From JAJKIP01 sp040509055 (GTDB lineage Bacteria > Bacteroidota > Bacteroidia > Chitinophagales > Chitinophagaceae): a stretch of 14,758 bases of DNA. The notes beneath the pieces are model-generated. The model was not told the DNA's origin, made no database searches, and saw only the letters and a program-made list of their open reading frames with translations. This document shows positions 6,914 to 14,650 of this stretch, piece by piece; position 1 is the stretch's first letter, and each line of letters starts with the position of its first letter. The DNA is taken from assembly GCA_040509055.1 (NCBI GenBank), contig JBEVLT010000134.1, forward strand, positions 1 to 14,758, given 5' to 3'. The translations under genes and the position numbers were made by a program.

Positions 6914-7641
6914 AACCGCGTCTGCAGGTAATGCGGCAGCATATGACGCCAGGTAGGCCAGTCGTGCTTCCATTCTTCGCCCCAGATATCCAGCTCGTAC
7001 CAAAGTCCTTTGTCATACAGCACTTTGGCAAACCGGCCGCTGGCCGATGGGTCCTCATACGCCCCGCTACCGGAAACGATGTGAATGTGCTGGCTGCGGC
7101 GTATCTGCTCCAGGATGTAGTGATCGGACAGGTTGGGGACATAATGCATCGGGCTGTTGAAATACACGTTGTCATCGTAATGCCCTTTGGTGTACTCGGT
7201 CAGATCGTACACCCCGCTCATAGCGATCACGCCATTGATAAGATCGGGCCGCTTCAGGAACAGGTTCATGCTGTGCAACGCGCCGAATGAGGCGCCGCAG
7301 GTGATGATGGGCGTTTCCCCGCTCGTGCTGTTGCGCACATATGGTATCACCTCGTTGTATACATAATCATTCCATTGCTGGTGACGGATGGATTTGTGCC
7401 AGGGGTCCATGTTATTATTCATCCAGCTTTCGTTGTTGATGCTGTCGATCGAAAAGACCTTTACTTTCCCTCCGTCGATAAAGGGGGCCAGTGCATCCAT
7501 CAATTGGAAACGCTCATACTCCAGGTAGTCGGCGGCGGCAGTAGGGACCAGCAGGAGGGCAAATCCGTAATCGCCGTACGTAGCAATAGGCATTTCTTTT
7601 TGGAGCGACGGGCTGTACCAGGATGCTAAGTGTCTTTTCAT
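6910..7641 (-). CDS. Alpha/beta-hydrolase esterase, COG4947 type
   Basis: A 243-residue cytoplasmic alpha/beta-hydrolase. Counting from the ATG at 7641, the nucleophile is Ser118 in CGASFGAL, the acid is in the SGAYEDP segment (Glu196/Asp197), and the catalytic histidine is His226 in EEWKHDWPTWRHMLP, a C-terminal pattern characteristic of the COG4947 esterase group. The N-terminal MKRHLASWYSPSL also fits that group. An in-frame ATG at 7704 would add 21 residues that lie exactly over a good promoter (7679-7708), so I prefer 7641. The natural ester substrate is unknown. The gene is divergent from valS and overlaps the aat stop tail to tail. Confidence 0.85.
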   Translation of the reverse strand: MKRHLASWYSPSLQKEMPIATYGDYGFALLLVPTAAADYLEYERFQLMDALAPFIDGGKVKVFSIDSINNESWMNNNMDPWHKSIRHQQWNDYVYNEVIPYVRNSTSGETPIITCGASFGALHSMNLFLKRPDLINGVIAMSGVYDLTEYTKGHYDDNVYFNSPMHYVPNLSDHYILEQIRRSQHIHIVSGSGAYEDPSASGRFAKVLYDKGLWYELDIWGEEWKHDWPTWRHMLPHYLQTRF

Positions 7642-7678
7642 GTTGTTTTGATTTACCGTTGAAGCATGGGCGGTTATG

Positions 7679-7708
7679 CGAATATAACTGTAATTCAGCT
7701 TCATACAA
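7679..7708 (-). promoter_or_regulatory. Promoter of the esterase gene
   Basis: On the minus strand TTG (7706-7708) is followed after 19 bases by TATATTCG (7679-7686), seven of eight matches to TAnnTTTG. Predicted start is near 7676, giving a leader of about 35 bases to the ATG at 7641. It overlaps the ATG at 7704, arguing against that longer reading. Confidence 0.55.
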
Positions 7709-7745
7709 CAGCGGATTCTTCCTTCTGCGTGTGCTGAAAACCCGG

Positions 7746-7753
7746 TAAATTTG
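7746..7753 (+). promoter_or_regulatory. -7 element of the valS promoter
   Basis: TAAATTTG is an exact match to the TAnnTTTG consensus and ends only seven bases before the valS ATG. A start at the usual distance falls near 7756, leaving a leader of about five bases. No exact TTG lies 17-23 bases upstream, so the -33 element is weak. Confidence 0.55.
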
Positions 7754-7760
7754 CGGCCTT

Positions 7761-10391
7761 ATGGAACTGAGTAAAAATTTCGATCACCAGGCGGCCGAAC
7801 AGAAGTGGTATCAGCACTGGCTGAACAAAAACTATTTCCACAGCACGCCGGATGAGCGCGAACCCTACACGATCGTGATCCCGCCACCCAACGTGACGGG
7901 TGTGCTGCACATGGGCCACTGCCTCAACAATACCATACAGGACATACTGGTGCGCCGCGCCCGCATGCAGGGTAAAAATGCCTGCTGGGTGCCCGGTACC
8001 GACCATGCGTCCATCGCCACCGAAGCCAAGGTGGTGCAAATGCTCCGGGAAAGAGGGATCAGCAAGTCCTCGCTCAGCCGCGATGAATTTTTGCAATATG
8101 CCTGGGAATGGAAGGAAAAATACGGCGGCATCATCCTGCAACAGCTGAAAAAGCTGGGCTGCAGCCTGGACTGGGACCGCACCACCTTTACCATGGACCC
8201 TGATTATTATCAATCCGTGATCAGCGTATTCATCGACCTGTACAACAAAGGATATATCTACCGCGGCAAGCGGATGATCAACTGGGATGTAAGGGCAAAG
8301 ACAGCCCTGAGCGACGAAGAAGTGATCCGGAAAGAAACAGCTCAAAAACTGTATTACCTGAACTATTTCCTGGAAGGTGAAAACGGATCCCCTTCCGCTG
8401 AATTTATTACCATCGCTACGGTAAGGCCGGAAACCATTATGGGCGATACGGCCATTTGCGTGCATCCGGATGATGAACGCTACAAACACCTGCAGGGCCG
8501 GTATGCCCTGGTGCCGCTTGTCAATCGCCGTATTCCCATCATCGCCGACGATTACGTGATGACGGACTTCGGCACCGGAGCGCTGAAAGTGACCCCTGCA
8601 CATGACATGAACGACTACCAGCTGGGACAAAAGCACAACCTGGAAGTAATAGATATCCTGAACGAAGATGGTACGCTCAGCGAAGAAGCCCGCATCTACA
8701 CAGGCGAGGACCGCTTCGAGGCGCGGAAAAAGATCGTAAAAGAGCTGGAAGAAAAAGGGCACCTGGCAAAAACGGAAGATTATACCAGCGAGGTCGGCTA
8801 CAGCGAACGTACCGATGCGGTGGTGGAACCGCGCCTGAGCCTGCAGTGGTGGGTGGACATGAAAAAAATATCCGGCCCGGCACTGGATGCCGTCATGACG
8901 GACGACATTAAATTCTATCCCGGCAAATTCAAAAACCTGTACCGCCACTGGATGGAAAATATCCGGGACTGGTGCATCAGCCGGCAGCTGTGGTGGGGAC
9001 ACCGCATCCCTGCGTGGTACGATGCAGAAGGCCGGTTTGTGGTAGCGGCTACCGAAGCGGAAGCAAAGGAATTATTTCATAAAGAATACCTGGTGCCCGA
9101 CCCGGAACTGAAACAGGACGAAGACTGCCTGGATACCTGGTTCTCCAGCTGGCTCTGGCCCTTTGAAGTGTTCAAAGGATACAGCAATCCCGGCAACCCG
9201 GATGTGAACTACTACTACCCCACCAATACGCTGGTGACGGCGCCGGAGATCATCTTCTTCTGGGTGGCCCGGATGGTAATGGCCGGTTTTGAATACAAAG
9301 GCGAAAAGCCCTTTTCAGAAGTGTATTTTACCGGCATCGTCCGTGACAAGATCGGCCGGAAAATGAGTAAACAATTAGGGAACTCGCCGGACTTGCTTGG
9401 CCTGATCGATCAATACGGCGCCGATGCTGTCAGGTTTGGAATTATGATCGCTTCGCCTGCCGGCAATGACCTGATGTGGGACGAATCGAGCAACGAACAG
9501 GGCCTGCACTTTACCAACAAGCTGTGGAATGCGCTGAAGCTGGTGAAAATGTGGTCTGGCAGGAAGTCGGAGGCCGCGAGCCAGGCGCAGCGACCGGATT
9601 TTGCAGTCGATTGGTTTGCGAACCGGCTGAATGAAGTAAAGCTGCAGCTGGACGACCAGTTCAGGGATTTCCGGCTGAGTGAAGCATTGAAAACCGTCTA
9701 TTCCCTGGTATGGGATGATTTCTGCAGCTGGTACCTGGAGTGGGTGAAGCCGGGTTTTGAACAACCCATCGATGCTGCCGTATATGAAAAAACGGTGTAT
9801 TTCTTTGGCGAACTGCTGCAATTGCTGCATCCATTCATGCCCTTTATCACCGAAGATATCTATCACCTGCTGCAGGAGCAGCCGGGCGACCTGTGCGTCA
9901 AACAATTTACCCCGGCAGGAACTGTCGATAAAACCGTGCTGCAAAACGGCGTTTTGCTGAAGGAAGTGATCACGGCCATCCGAGATGCCCGGAACAAGAA
10001 TAATATCAAACCGAAAGACAGCATCCGGCTGCATATCCAGGCGGCCGATGCGGCTTCGTTTCACCTGATCGAAAACATACTGTCACGCCAGGTGAATGCA
10101 GAGAGCATTGCCTTTACCAGCCAGCCCGTCGCCGGTAGCGTTACCGTAGTAGTGCAAAAGGATAAATTTTACCTGCAGGCGGAACAGGAGATCGATACGG
10201 CTGCCCAAAAGGATCAGCTGCTGAAAGACCTGGACTACCTGAAGGGCTTCCTGGCCTCGGTGGAAAAAAAGCTGGGCAACGAACGGTTTGTACAAAACGC
10301 AAAGCCTGAAGTAGTGGAGATAGAGCGGAGAAAGAAAGCGGATGCGGAGGAAAAGATCCGGACGATCGAAGAGAGCTTGCAGAATTTATAG
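7761..10391 (+). CDS. valS: Valine--tRNA ligase
   Basis: An 876-residue class Ia synthetase that charges tRNA-Val with valine and hydrolyses mis-charged Thr. The Rossmann-fold signature is PPPNVTGVLHMGH, with HMGH at 50-53, followed by PGTDHASIATEAKV. The CP1 editing domain spans about 205-345 and contains TGALKVTPAHDMNDYQLG (His281, Asp282, Asp285 region). WCISRQLWWGHRIPAWY follows the editing domain. The second ATP-binding signature is KMSKQLGNSPD at 534-538, with Gln in place of the last Ser of KMSKS, as I recall from Bacteroidota ValRS. An anticodon-binding domain (about 620-760) and a C-terminal coiled coil that contacts tRNA (about 805-876, ending EEKIRTIEESLQNL) complete it. Length is normal. 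It is divergent from the esterase gene and probably monocistronic, since the next gene runs on the opposite strand. Confidence 0.98.
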   Translation: MELSKNFDHQAAEQKWYQHWLNKNYFHSTPDEREPYTIVIPPPNVTGVLHMGHCLNNTIQDILVRRARMQGKNACWVPGTDHASIATEAKVVQMLRERGISKSSLSRDEFLQYAWEWKEKYGGIILQQLKKLGCSLDWDRTTFTMDPDYYQSVISVFIDLYNKGYIYRGKRMINWDVRAKTALSDEEVIRKETAQKLYYLNYFLEGENGSPSAEFITIATVRPETIMGDTAICVHPDDERYKHLQGRYALVPLVNRRIPIIADDYVMTDFGTGALKVTPAHDMNDYQLGQKHNLEVIDILNEDGTLSEEARIYTGEDRFEARKKIVKELEEKGHLAKTEDYTSEVGYSERTDAVVEPRLSLQWWVDMKKISGPALDAVMTDDIKFYPGKFKNLYRHWMENIRDWCISRQLWWGHRIPAWYDAEGRFVVAATEAEAKELFHKEYLVPDPELKQDEDCLDTWFSSWLWPFEVFKGYSNPGNPDVNYYYPTNTLVTAPEIIFFWVARMVMAGFEYKGEKPFSEVYFTGIVRDKIGRKMSKQLGNSPDLLGLIDQYGADAVRFGIMIASPAGNDLMWDESSNEQGLHFTNKLWNALKLVKMWSGRKSEAASQAQRPDFAVDWFANRLNEVKLQLDDQFRDFRLSEALKTVYSLVWDDFCSWYLEWVKPGFEQPIDAAVYEKTVYFFGELLQLLHPFMPFITEDIYHLLQEQPGDLCVKQFTPAGTVDKTVLQNGVLLKEVITAIRDARNKNNIKPKDSIRLHIQAADAASFHLIENILSRQVNAESIAFTSQPVAGSVTVVVQKDKFYLQAEQEIDTAAQKDQLLKDLDYLKGFLASVEKKLGNERFVQNAKPEVVEIERRKKADAEEKIRTIEESLQNL

Positions 10392-10402
10392 CAACATAGC
10401 AT

Positions 10403-10504
10403 AACCTATAAGGTTTCCCGCTTGATTGAACCCCAGCTTTTATGGGCAAACCTTATAGGTTTATCCCTTGATCAATCAATTTTAAGGAGGAACCTTACAG
10501 GTTT
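10403..10504. repeat. Three AACCT-N3-AGGTT hairpin repeats between convergent genes
   Basis: The 124-base gap between the valS stop and the next minus-strand stop holds three near-palindromes: AACCTATAAGGTTT (10403-10416), AAACCTTATAGGTTT (10448-10462) and AACCTTACAGGTTT (10491-10504). Each can fold alone (AACCT, three-base loop, AGGTT). The first and second are also exact reverse complements over 14 bases (10403-10416 with 10448-10461), with a 31-base loop that contains a small CCCA/TGGG stem (10432-10446). Each of the first two copies is followed by a related CTTGAT-type sequence (10421-10430 and 10467-10480). The position suggests a bidirectional terminator or RNA-stabilising structure, or an insertion of an intergenic repeat family. 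Confidence 0.7.
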
Positions 10505-10515
10505 TTCTATTTCTC

Positions 10516-13335
10516 TTATCGCGGAATAATGCTCACCGGGAGGACAAATTCCACCACCGTGCTCCCCTTGCCACGCTGCCCCAGCGGGTCATTATCGAGC
10601 AGGCGGCTGATCCGGATGCCGAAAGTGAGCTCATACTGGTTCCACCATTTCGTATCGACATAAAATTCCGCACCGGCGCTGCGCTGATCCAGTGTCAGCT
10701 GCTTGTTGTTGGAAAACAGCCGCTGCATATCGTAAAACAAATTGCCGCGGATGCGCTGCAGGTACAGGATATTGGCTACCCCAACATCGGGCATCCACAG
10801 CGGCAGGTGATAATTGGCCGACCACCGCCACATACGCGACCCGGCTGTGGTCCGGTAATAATCGGCAAAGCCCCTTGCGTTGGCAAAACCGTTGCCGAAG
10901 AGAGCCCGCAAGGTATCCCGCTGCTGGAACGACCCGGTCAGTACCAGGCTGTGATTGGACAAAAATCCCGGCAGGTACAGTGCTGCCGACGAAATAAACT
11001 GGTACCCATCCAGTTTGGTCACCGGGTAGCGGTGATTGACCGCAACCGAATAGCCCAGCCGGGGAAAAATATGCTGCCGGGCCATCTCCACCTGCTGCGT
11101 CCAGCTGATGAAATGATGGAGGTAGGTAAAGTTGTTGGTACCGAACAGGTTTTTGTTCGGACCGGTATTGAATTCGTTGCGCAGGAAATAATTCGTACCC
11201 ATGTTCAGCGACTTATAGGTTTTGCCGCTCGTAAAGTTCAGCGGTACGCTAAGCCCTACCCTTGTATCCAACTGGTTCCATTGGCGTATGGTGCTGCTCA
11301 CCAGGTCCTGCCTGGCAAACGTGAGTTGTGACCCTACGCTGATATAAGGGAACCATTTGCCATACACCGCACTCAACCCCACGGAGCTGGTTTTCTCGTT
11401 CTGGTTATACAGGTAGTAGAGCTCCGTCTGCAATGTATTCAGCACATTCTCGCCGTACAGGGAAAACGTAAAGATGGGATCTTCGTAATAAGGACGCCAG
11501 CTGTGAAAGTTCAGCAGGTTGGTGCCGGGGCTGTACCTGCCGCTGACAAAATTACGTTTAGCCAGCTGGCCGGATAAAAAAGGCACTACGTCGGCGGTGT
11601 GGCTGACAGGATAAGCCAACACGGTATTGATGGTGGCAGCTGCCGGCACAGGTGTCCAAACGATGTCCCTTTCTGTCGCCTGCTGCAATTGATATCCCTC
11701 TGCTGTAAAAGCCGACCAGGTCATGCGGCCATTATTCACATTGACGAAATAGTTACCCAACGGCCCGCCGGTCAGCCGGTAGATCGCGGTATCGCCCGGC
11801 TTAATGGCAAACACATCGTCGTTGCCGCCATAGGAAGCCGTGAAATAGATCACTCCTTTGTGGATCGAAGGATACCCCACCACATTGAAAGATGGAGGTG
11901 TGAGGCGGACCGTACTCCCGGTAGCCAGGCTGGCCACAGCCAGTGCCATTTTGCCATCGGTCAGCCGCACGGCACAAACCACCGAGTCTTCGCTCAGGAA
12001 TTTGGGATCGGTAAACAGGCTGATATCCGGCGAGCTGATACTGGTCTTTACGCTGCCATTTGCTGCATCAAGGATATGCAATTCACTTTTACCATTTACC
12101 GCCACCTGTACCGCTGCGATCTGGCCGCCGCCGGGTGACAGATCGGGTGTAAAATATTTTGTTTTGCGGGTGATGGTTCTTTGGCGACCGGTACGGATAT
12201 CGAGCAGCCGGATCACGCTGTAATCTCTCCACGACCAGCGCGGATCGCTTTCGTAAGCCGCGTATACGATCTGGCCATTGTGGTAAGAAAACTGCTGCTC
12301 CAGGGAAATATCACGAACCCGTATGGCATGAACGCCTTTGCTATCGCTGATAAAAAAAGCAGGACGCTTGTTATACGCCGTTCGCAGGTACACCAGCGAG
12401 TCCGGCGATATGGAATAGGGAAACAGGTAATTCGTCACGACCTGTTTGTTGACCGGGAACACCGGTTCTCCCATCGTTGCCGAAGCAGGTTTGCGGCCCT
12501 GGCTTTTGTAATACTCAAATGCCTGCTCCCTGAATACAGCATAGCTGACACCGGCATGCTGCTCTATCGCTTTTTGAAAAGGATAGAACAATCCTTTGAA
12601 ACCCGATGCATCTTTCGTGACCTTGCTCCAAAAATCCAGGCCGTATTTTTCCCGTCCGTAATTAACCAGCAGGTAGCCCAGGTTGTAATGATCCGGCACA
12701 TAATCCTTGAGTGACCCATTGCGCAGTTTCATCCAGGAATAATCCTTACCGGCTTGCCAGAGCGAAGGATAAGCGTTCATAAACCAGGGCAGCCGTGCCC
12801 TGCCCTGTGCAGACAGGATCGTTTCGTTGTATACCGCATCGCCTTCGTAAAACCAATCCGGTATGGATGCATTGATGCCAAGGGCATACCCTTCCTCGCC
12901 AAACAAATAATACAGCAGGCTGCTCAGGCCGTTGCGGAAATTATTGAACTGCTGTACGTGCCGGTATTCGTGCACAGCCAGCTGGTCCGGCCAGGACAGG
13001 CTGCCCAGCTGGAAATTGTTGGGGGAAGGCGTCATGTAAAATTCGCTGCGGTAAGGCCCCAATCCTACATAACCATTGGCCAGGGTGGTCTGGTTCTGCA
13101 GCACGATATCGATCTTATGCACCCGGTCGCCCAGGGCCACCGGTGTTTGAGCGGCCTGGTGGTGGACCACGGCGGCAATGCGCTGCGCCTGGCTATCGAG
13201 CCCCTGCGGAAAAATGATCCGGGCCGTGTCGGTATTGATCTGCCGCCATTTTACAGCAGGCGGGGTACCGCCAAATCGCTGGGCAAGCAGCGAAAGAGGA
13301 AAGAAAAGAAGAATGGCAAGTACAATTTTCCGCAT
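10516..13335 (-). CDS. Exported zincin + TolB/WD40-like propeller + outer-membrane beta-barrel protein
   Basis: A 939-residue protein with a Sec signal (1-19, ending SLLAQ). Residues about 30-285 form a zinc-peptidase-like domain: HEYRH at 122-126 inside LAVHEYRHVQQF, and a likely third ligand Glu164 in DWFYEGDA, the gluzincin order (HExxH, then xEGxA about 38 residues on). Residues about 290-600 show short repeats of the TolB/WD40-like propeller type, such as SPDSLVYL, DLSPGGGQIAAV and SKNG-like turns. From HSWRPYYEDP (about 610) to the end, alternating amphipathic strands with many aromatic residues resemble a BamA/D15-type outer-membrane barrel, including RGFADYYR and MWRWSANYHLPLW. The end (VSIIPR) lacks the usual final aromatic. 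Probable role: an outer-membrane-anchored peptidase or binding protein with its soluble part in the periplasm; substrate is unknown. The N-terminal and barrel calls are by motif and strand pattern only. Confidence 0.8.
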   Translation of the reverse strand: MRKIVLAILLFFPLSLLAQRFGGTPPAVKWRQINTDTARIIFPQGLDSQAQRIAAVVHHQAAQTPVALGDRVHKIDIVLQNQTTLANGYVGLGPYRSEFYMTPSPNNFQLGSLSWPDQLAVHEYRHVQQFNNFRNGLSSLLYYLFGEEGYALGINASIPDWFYEGDAVYNETILSAQGRARLPWFMNAYPSLWQAGKDYSWMKLRNGSLKDYVPDHYNLGYLLVNYGREKYGLDFWSKVTKDASGFKGLFYPFQKAIEQHAGVSYAVFREQAFEYYKSQGRKPASATMGEPVFPVNKQVVTNYLFPYSISPDSLVYLRTAYNKRPAFFISDSKGVHAIRVRDISLEQQFSYHNGQIVYAAYESDPRWSWRDYSVIRLLDIRTGRQRTITRKTKYFTPDLSPGGGQIAAVQVAVNGKSELHILDAANGSVKTSISSPDISLFTDPKFLSEDSVVCAVRLTDGKMALAVASLATGSTVRLTPPSFNVVGYPSIHKGVIYFTASYGGNDDVFAIKPGDTAIYRLTGGPLGNYFVNVNNGRMTWSAFTAEGYQLQQATERDIVWTPVPAAATINTVLAYPVSHTADVVPFLSGQLAKRNFVSGRYSPGTNLLNFHSWRPYYEDPIFTFSLYGENVLNTLQTELYYLYNQNEKTSSVGLSAVYGKWFPYISVGSQLTFARQDLVSSTIRQWNQLDTRVGLSVPLNFTSGKTYKSLNMGTNYFLRNEFNTGPNKNLFGTNNFTYLHHFISWTQQVEMARQHIFPRLGYSVAVNHRYPVTKLDGYQFISSAALYLPGFLSNHSLVLTGSFQQRDTLRALFGNGFANARGFADYYRTTAGSRMWRWSANYHLPLWMPDVGVANILYLQRIRGNLFYDMQRLFSNNKQLTLDQRSAGAEFYVDTKWWNQYELTFGIRISRLLDNDPLGQRGKGSTVVEFVLPVSIIPR

Positions 13336-13336
13336 G

Positions 13337-13359
13337 CGTAACTTTTGGGGGAAGTTACG
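13337..13359. promoter_or_regulatory. Perfect 8-bp inverted repeat touching the start codon of the zincin gene
   Basis: CGTAACTT (13337-13344) and AAGTTACG (13352-13359) are exact reverse complements across a seven-base loop (TTGGGGG on the plus strand). The repeat ends one base before the ATG of the minus-strand gene (13333-13335). It could be an operator for a dimeric regulator or a hairpin in the 5' leader that limits translation. No clear promoter box is visible around it. Confidence 0.5.
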
Positions 13360-13366
13360 GATAGTT

Positions 13367-13391
13367 GGAAAATAACCGGCGGCACGCCCGG
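13367..13391 (-). terminator. Likely rho-independent terminator of the 13404-14648 gene
   Basis: On the minus strand, 12 bases after the stop, a GC-rich hairpin (CCGG, bulged G, CG, loop TGC, CG, CCGG; plus coordinates 13376-13391) is followed by TTATTTTCC (13367-13375). The stem of six pairs with one bulge and a T-rich tail fits intrinsic termination, and would separate this gene from the downstream zincin gene. Confidence 0.45.
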
Positions 13392-13403
13392 ACCGCGGAT
13401 AAA

Positions 13404-14648
13404 CTACTCCTTTAGCCTGATGATTTGCTGGAAAACCGGTTGTATATCGCTGTTGCTTTTCAATTCCTTCTGAGAAAACAATTCTGCTACCACAGCCTGG
13501 CCATTGACTGTTCCATAAACCGATATAGAATGCGACTTATTCCCATTGGATTTTCCAGCCACACACCTGTACGCTTTTACGGGTATGCTGGCCAGGTAGC
13601 AATCGATCGTTTCAGAACTAAATTTTTGTGCCTGTTTCATCCATTGCGAAGGAAGGCTTTCAAAATTAAATCTTGCAGACTCCTCTGTAGGCATATAATG
13701 CCAGAAAAGCCCCGTTCCATTGTAGCAACTCAGCTGATCCGGGGAGGTCATGGCTGAGCAACAATTGACCTGTGATTCGTCTTTGCAATTCCTGGGAATT
13801 TTGTATTTGACACCACAGAAAGTAAATGAATCCCGTACGGGTACCGGGCCCGGGGGTATAAAATGATCCTGCTGACCTGTCATTTGCGCGATGTATACCG
13901 GGTCCTGCTGTGCATTCTTTTCCCAACTGTCAAAGATGGCGACTTCCTCAGCAGAAAGCTGGTCTGCCACAAAGTCAAGCTCGATCAGGAACCAGAGAGA
14001 CACCTTGTTGATCCTGTATTCGATGCGGGTCAGGGTGCATCCCATCTTCTCATCAAACTTTTTATTGAGCCGGAAAGGCAGGTCCTTCTTGTCGCAGCGC
14101 AGGTATCCGATAAAAGAATATTCATCCGCATCCGGATCATTATAAAGTTTTATGTGTTCATTTTTCACCCGTTTGTAAACAACCTGATCGATTACCGTAT
14201 CCGGAAGGTTTTCCATTGGGAGTTTGAAAAGTTCTTCGCCAAAGGCAATGGGAGCCAGATTATTGACAGACCACCCGGTTGTTCCATTGAATGAAGCAGA
14301 CATTTTTACCGGCGCAGCAGCGGAAAAATCGGCATACTCCCAGAGCCTTGAATGACCGTTCTGAAAAGTATACGTATCAAGCGTTTTACCAACATCTGCG
14401 ACATAAGATCTATTTCCCGTCGCTTCACTTACTGTCGGCCTTGTATGATAAATCAAAAAAGTATCCTTGTACCATATTTTAATGTCATTCCGATAATCTT
14501 TGGAAACATATTTTCCTGCAGCCGCATTCCAGACTTTTATGCTTAAAACAGCTATTCCACAGTTTTTACAATCACTCTTATATCGCCAGGAAACAAGTAT
14601 GGTTCCAGACAAGAATAAGACCAAAAGAAAAATGATACGATTTTTCAT
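13404..14648 (-). CDS. Exported protein of unknown function, two-part, paralog of its upstream neighbour
   Basis: A 414-residue protein that I do not recognise. Residues 5-20 are a strongly hydrophobic export signal or membrane anchor. The mature N-terminal part (about 25-252) begins with a CKNC pair (27-30) and ends in the segment FVADQLSAEEVAIFDSWEKN (226-245), which matches the C-terminus of the preceding gene product. A Pro-rich linker (IPPGPVPV, 264-271) leads to a second part (272-414) with several cysteines (Cys278, 288, 296, 297, 308, 350, 362) and no counterpart in the neighbour's visible end. No catalytic motif is evident; the cysteines suggest disulfides in the periplasm or outside the cell. 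The ATG is two bases after the upstream stop (TAG-TC-ATG), so the two genes are almost certainly cotranscribed. The base composition looks more AT-rich than the rest of the window. Confidence 0.8.
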   Translation of the reverse strand: MKNRIIFLLVLFLSGTILVSWRYKSDCKNCGIAVLSIKVWNAAAGKYVSKDYRNDIKIWYKDTFLIYHTRPTVSEATGNRSYVADVGKTLDTYTFQNGHSRLWEYADFSAAAPVKMSASFNGTTGWSVNNLAPIAFGEELFKLPMENLPDTVIDQVVYKRVKNEHIKLYNDPDADEYSFIGYLRCDKKDLPFRLNKKFDEKMGCTLTRIEYRINKVSLWFLIELDFVADQLSAEEVAIFDSWEKNAQQDPVYIAQMTGQQDHFIPPGPVPVRDSFTFCGVKYKIPRNCKDESQVNCCSAMTSPDQLSCYNGTGLFWHYMPTEESARFNFESLPSQWMKQAQKFSSETIDCYLASIPVKAYRCVAGKSNGNKSHSISVYGTVNGQAVVAELFSQKELKSNSDIQPVFQQIIRLKE

Positions 14649-14650
14649 GA

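Noticed and set aside
7701..9002. A 433-codon open frame on the minus strand opposite valS
   Set aside because: It lies antisense to the first half of valS and over the esterase promoter. The translation is rich in His, Phe and Val, as expected from the complement of valS codons, with no domain signature.
10484..10490. AAGGAGG, a perfect Shine-Dalgarno-like sequence on the plus strand
   Set aside because: No start codon lies at a suitable distance, the following plus-strand sequence is the antisense of the zincin gene, and Bacteroidota rarely rely on this signal. It is part of the repeat-containing gap.
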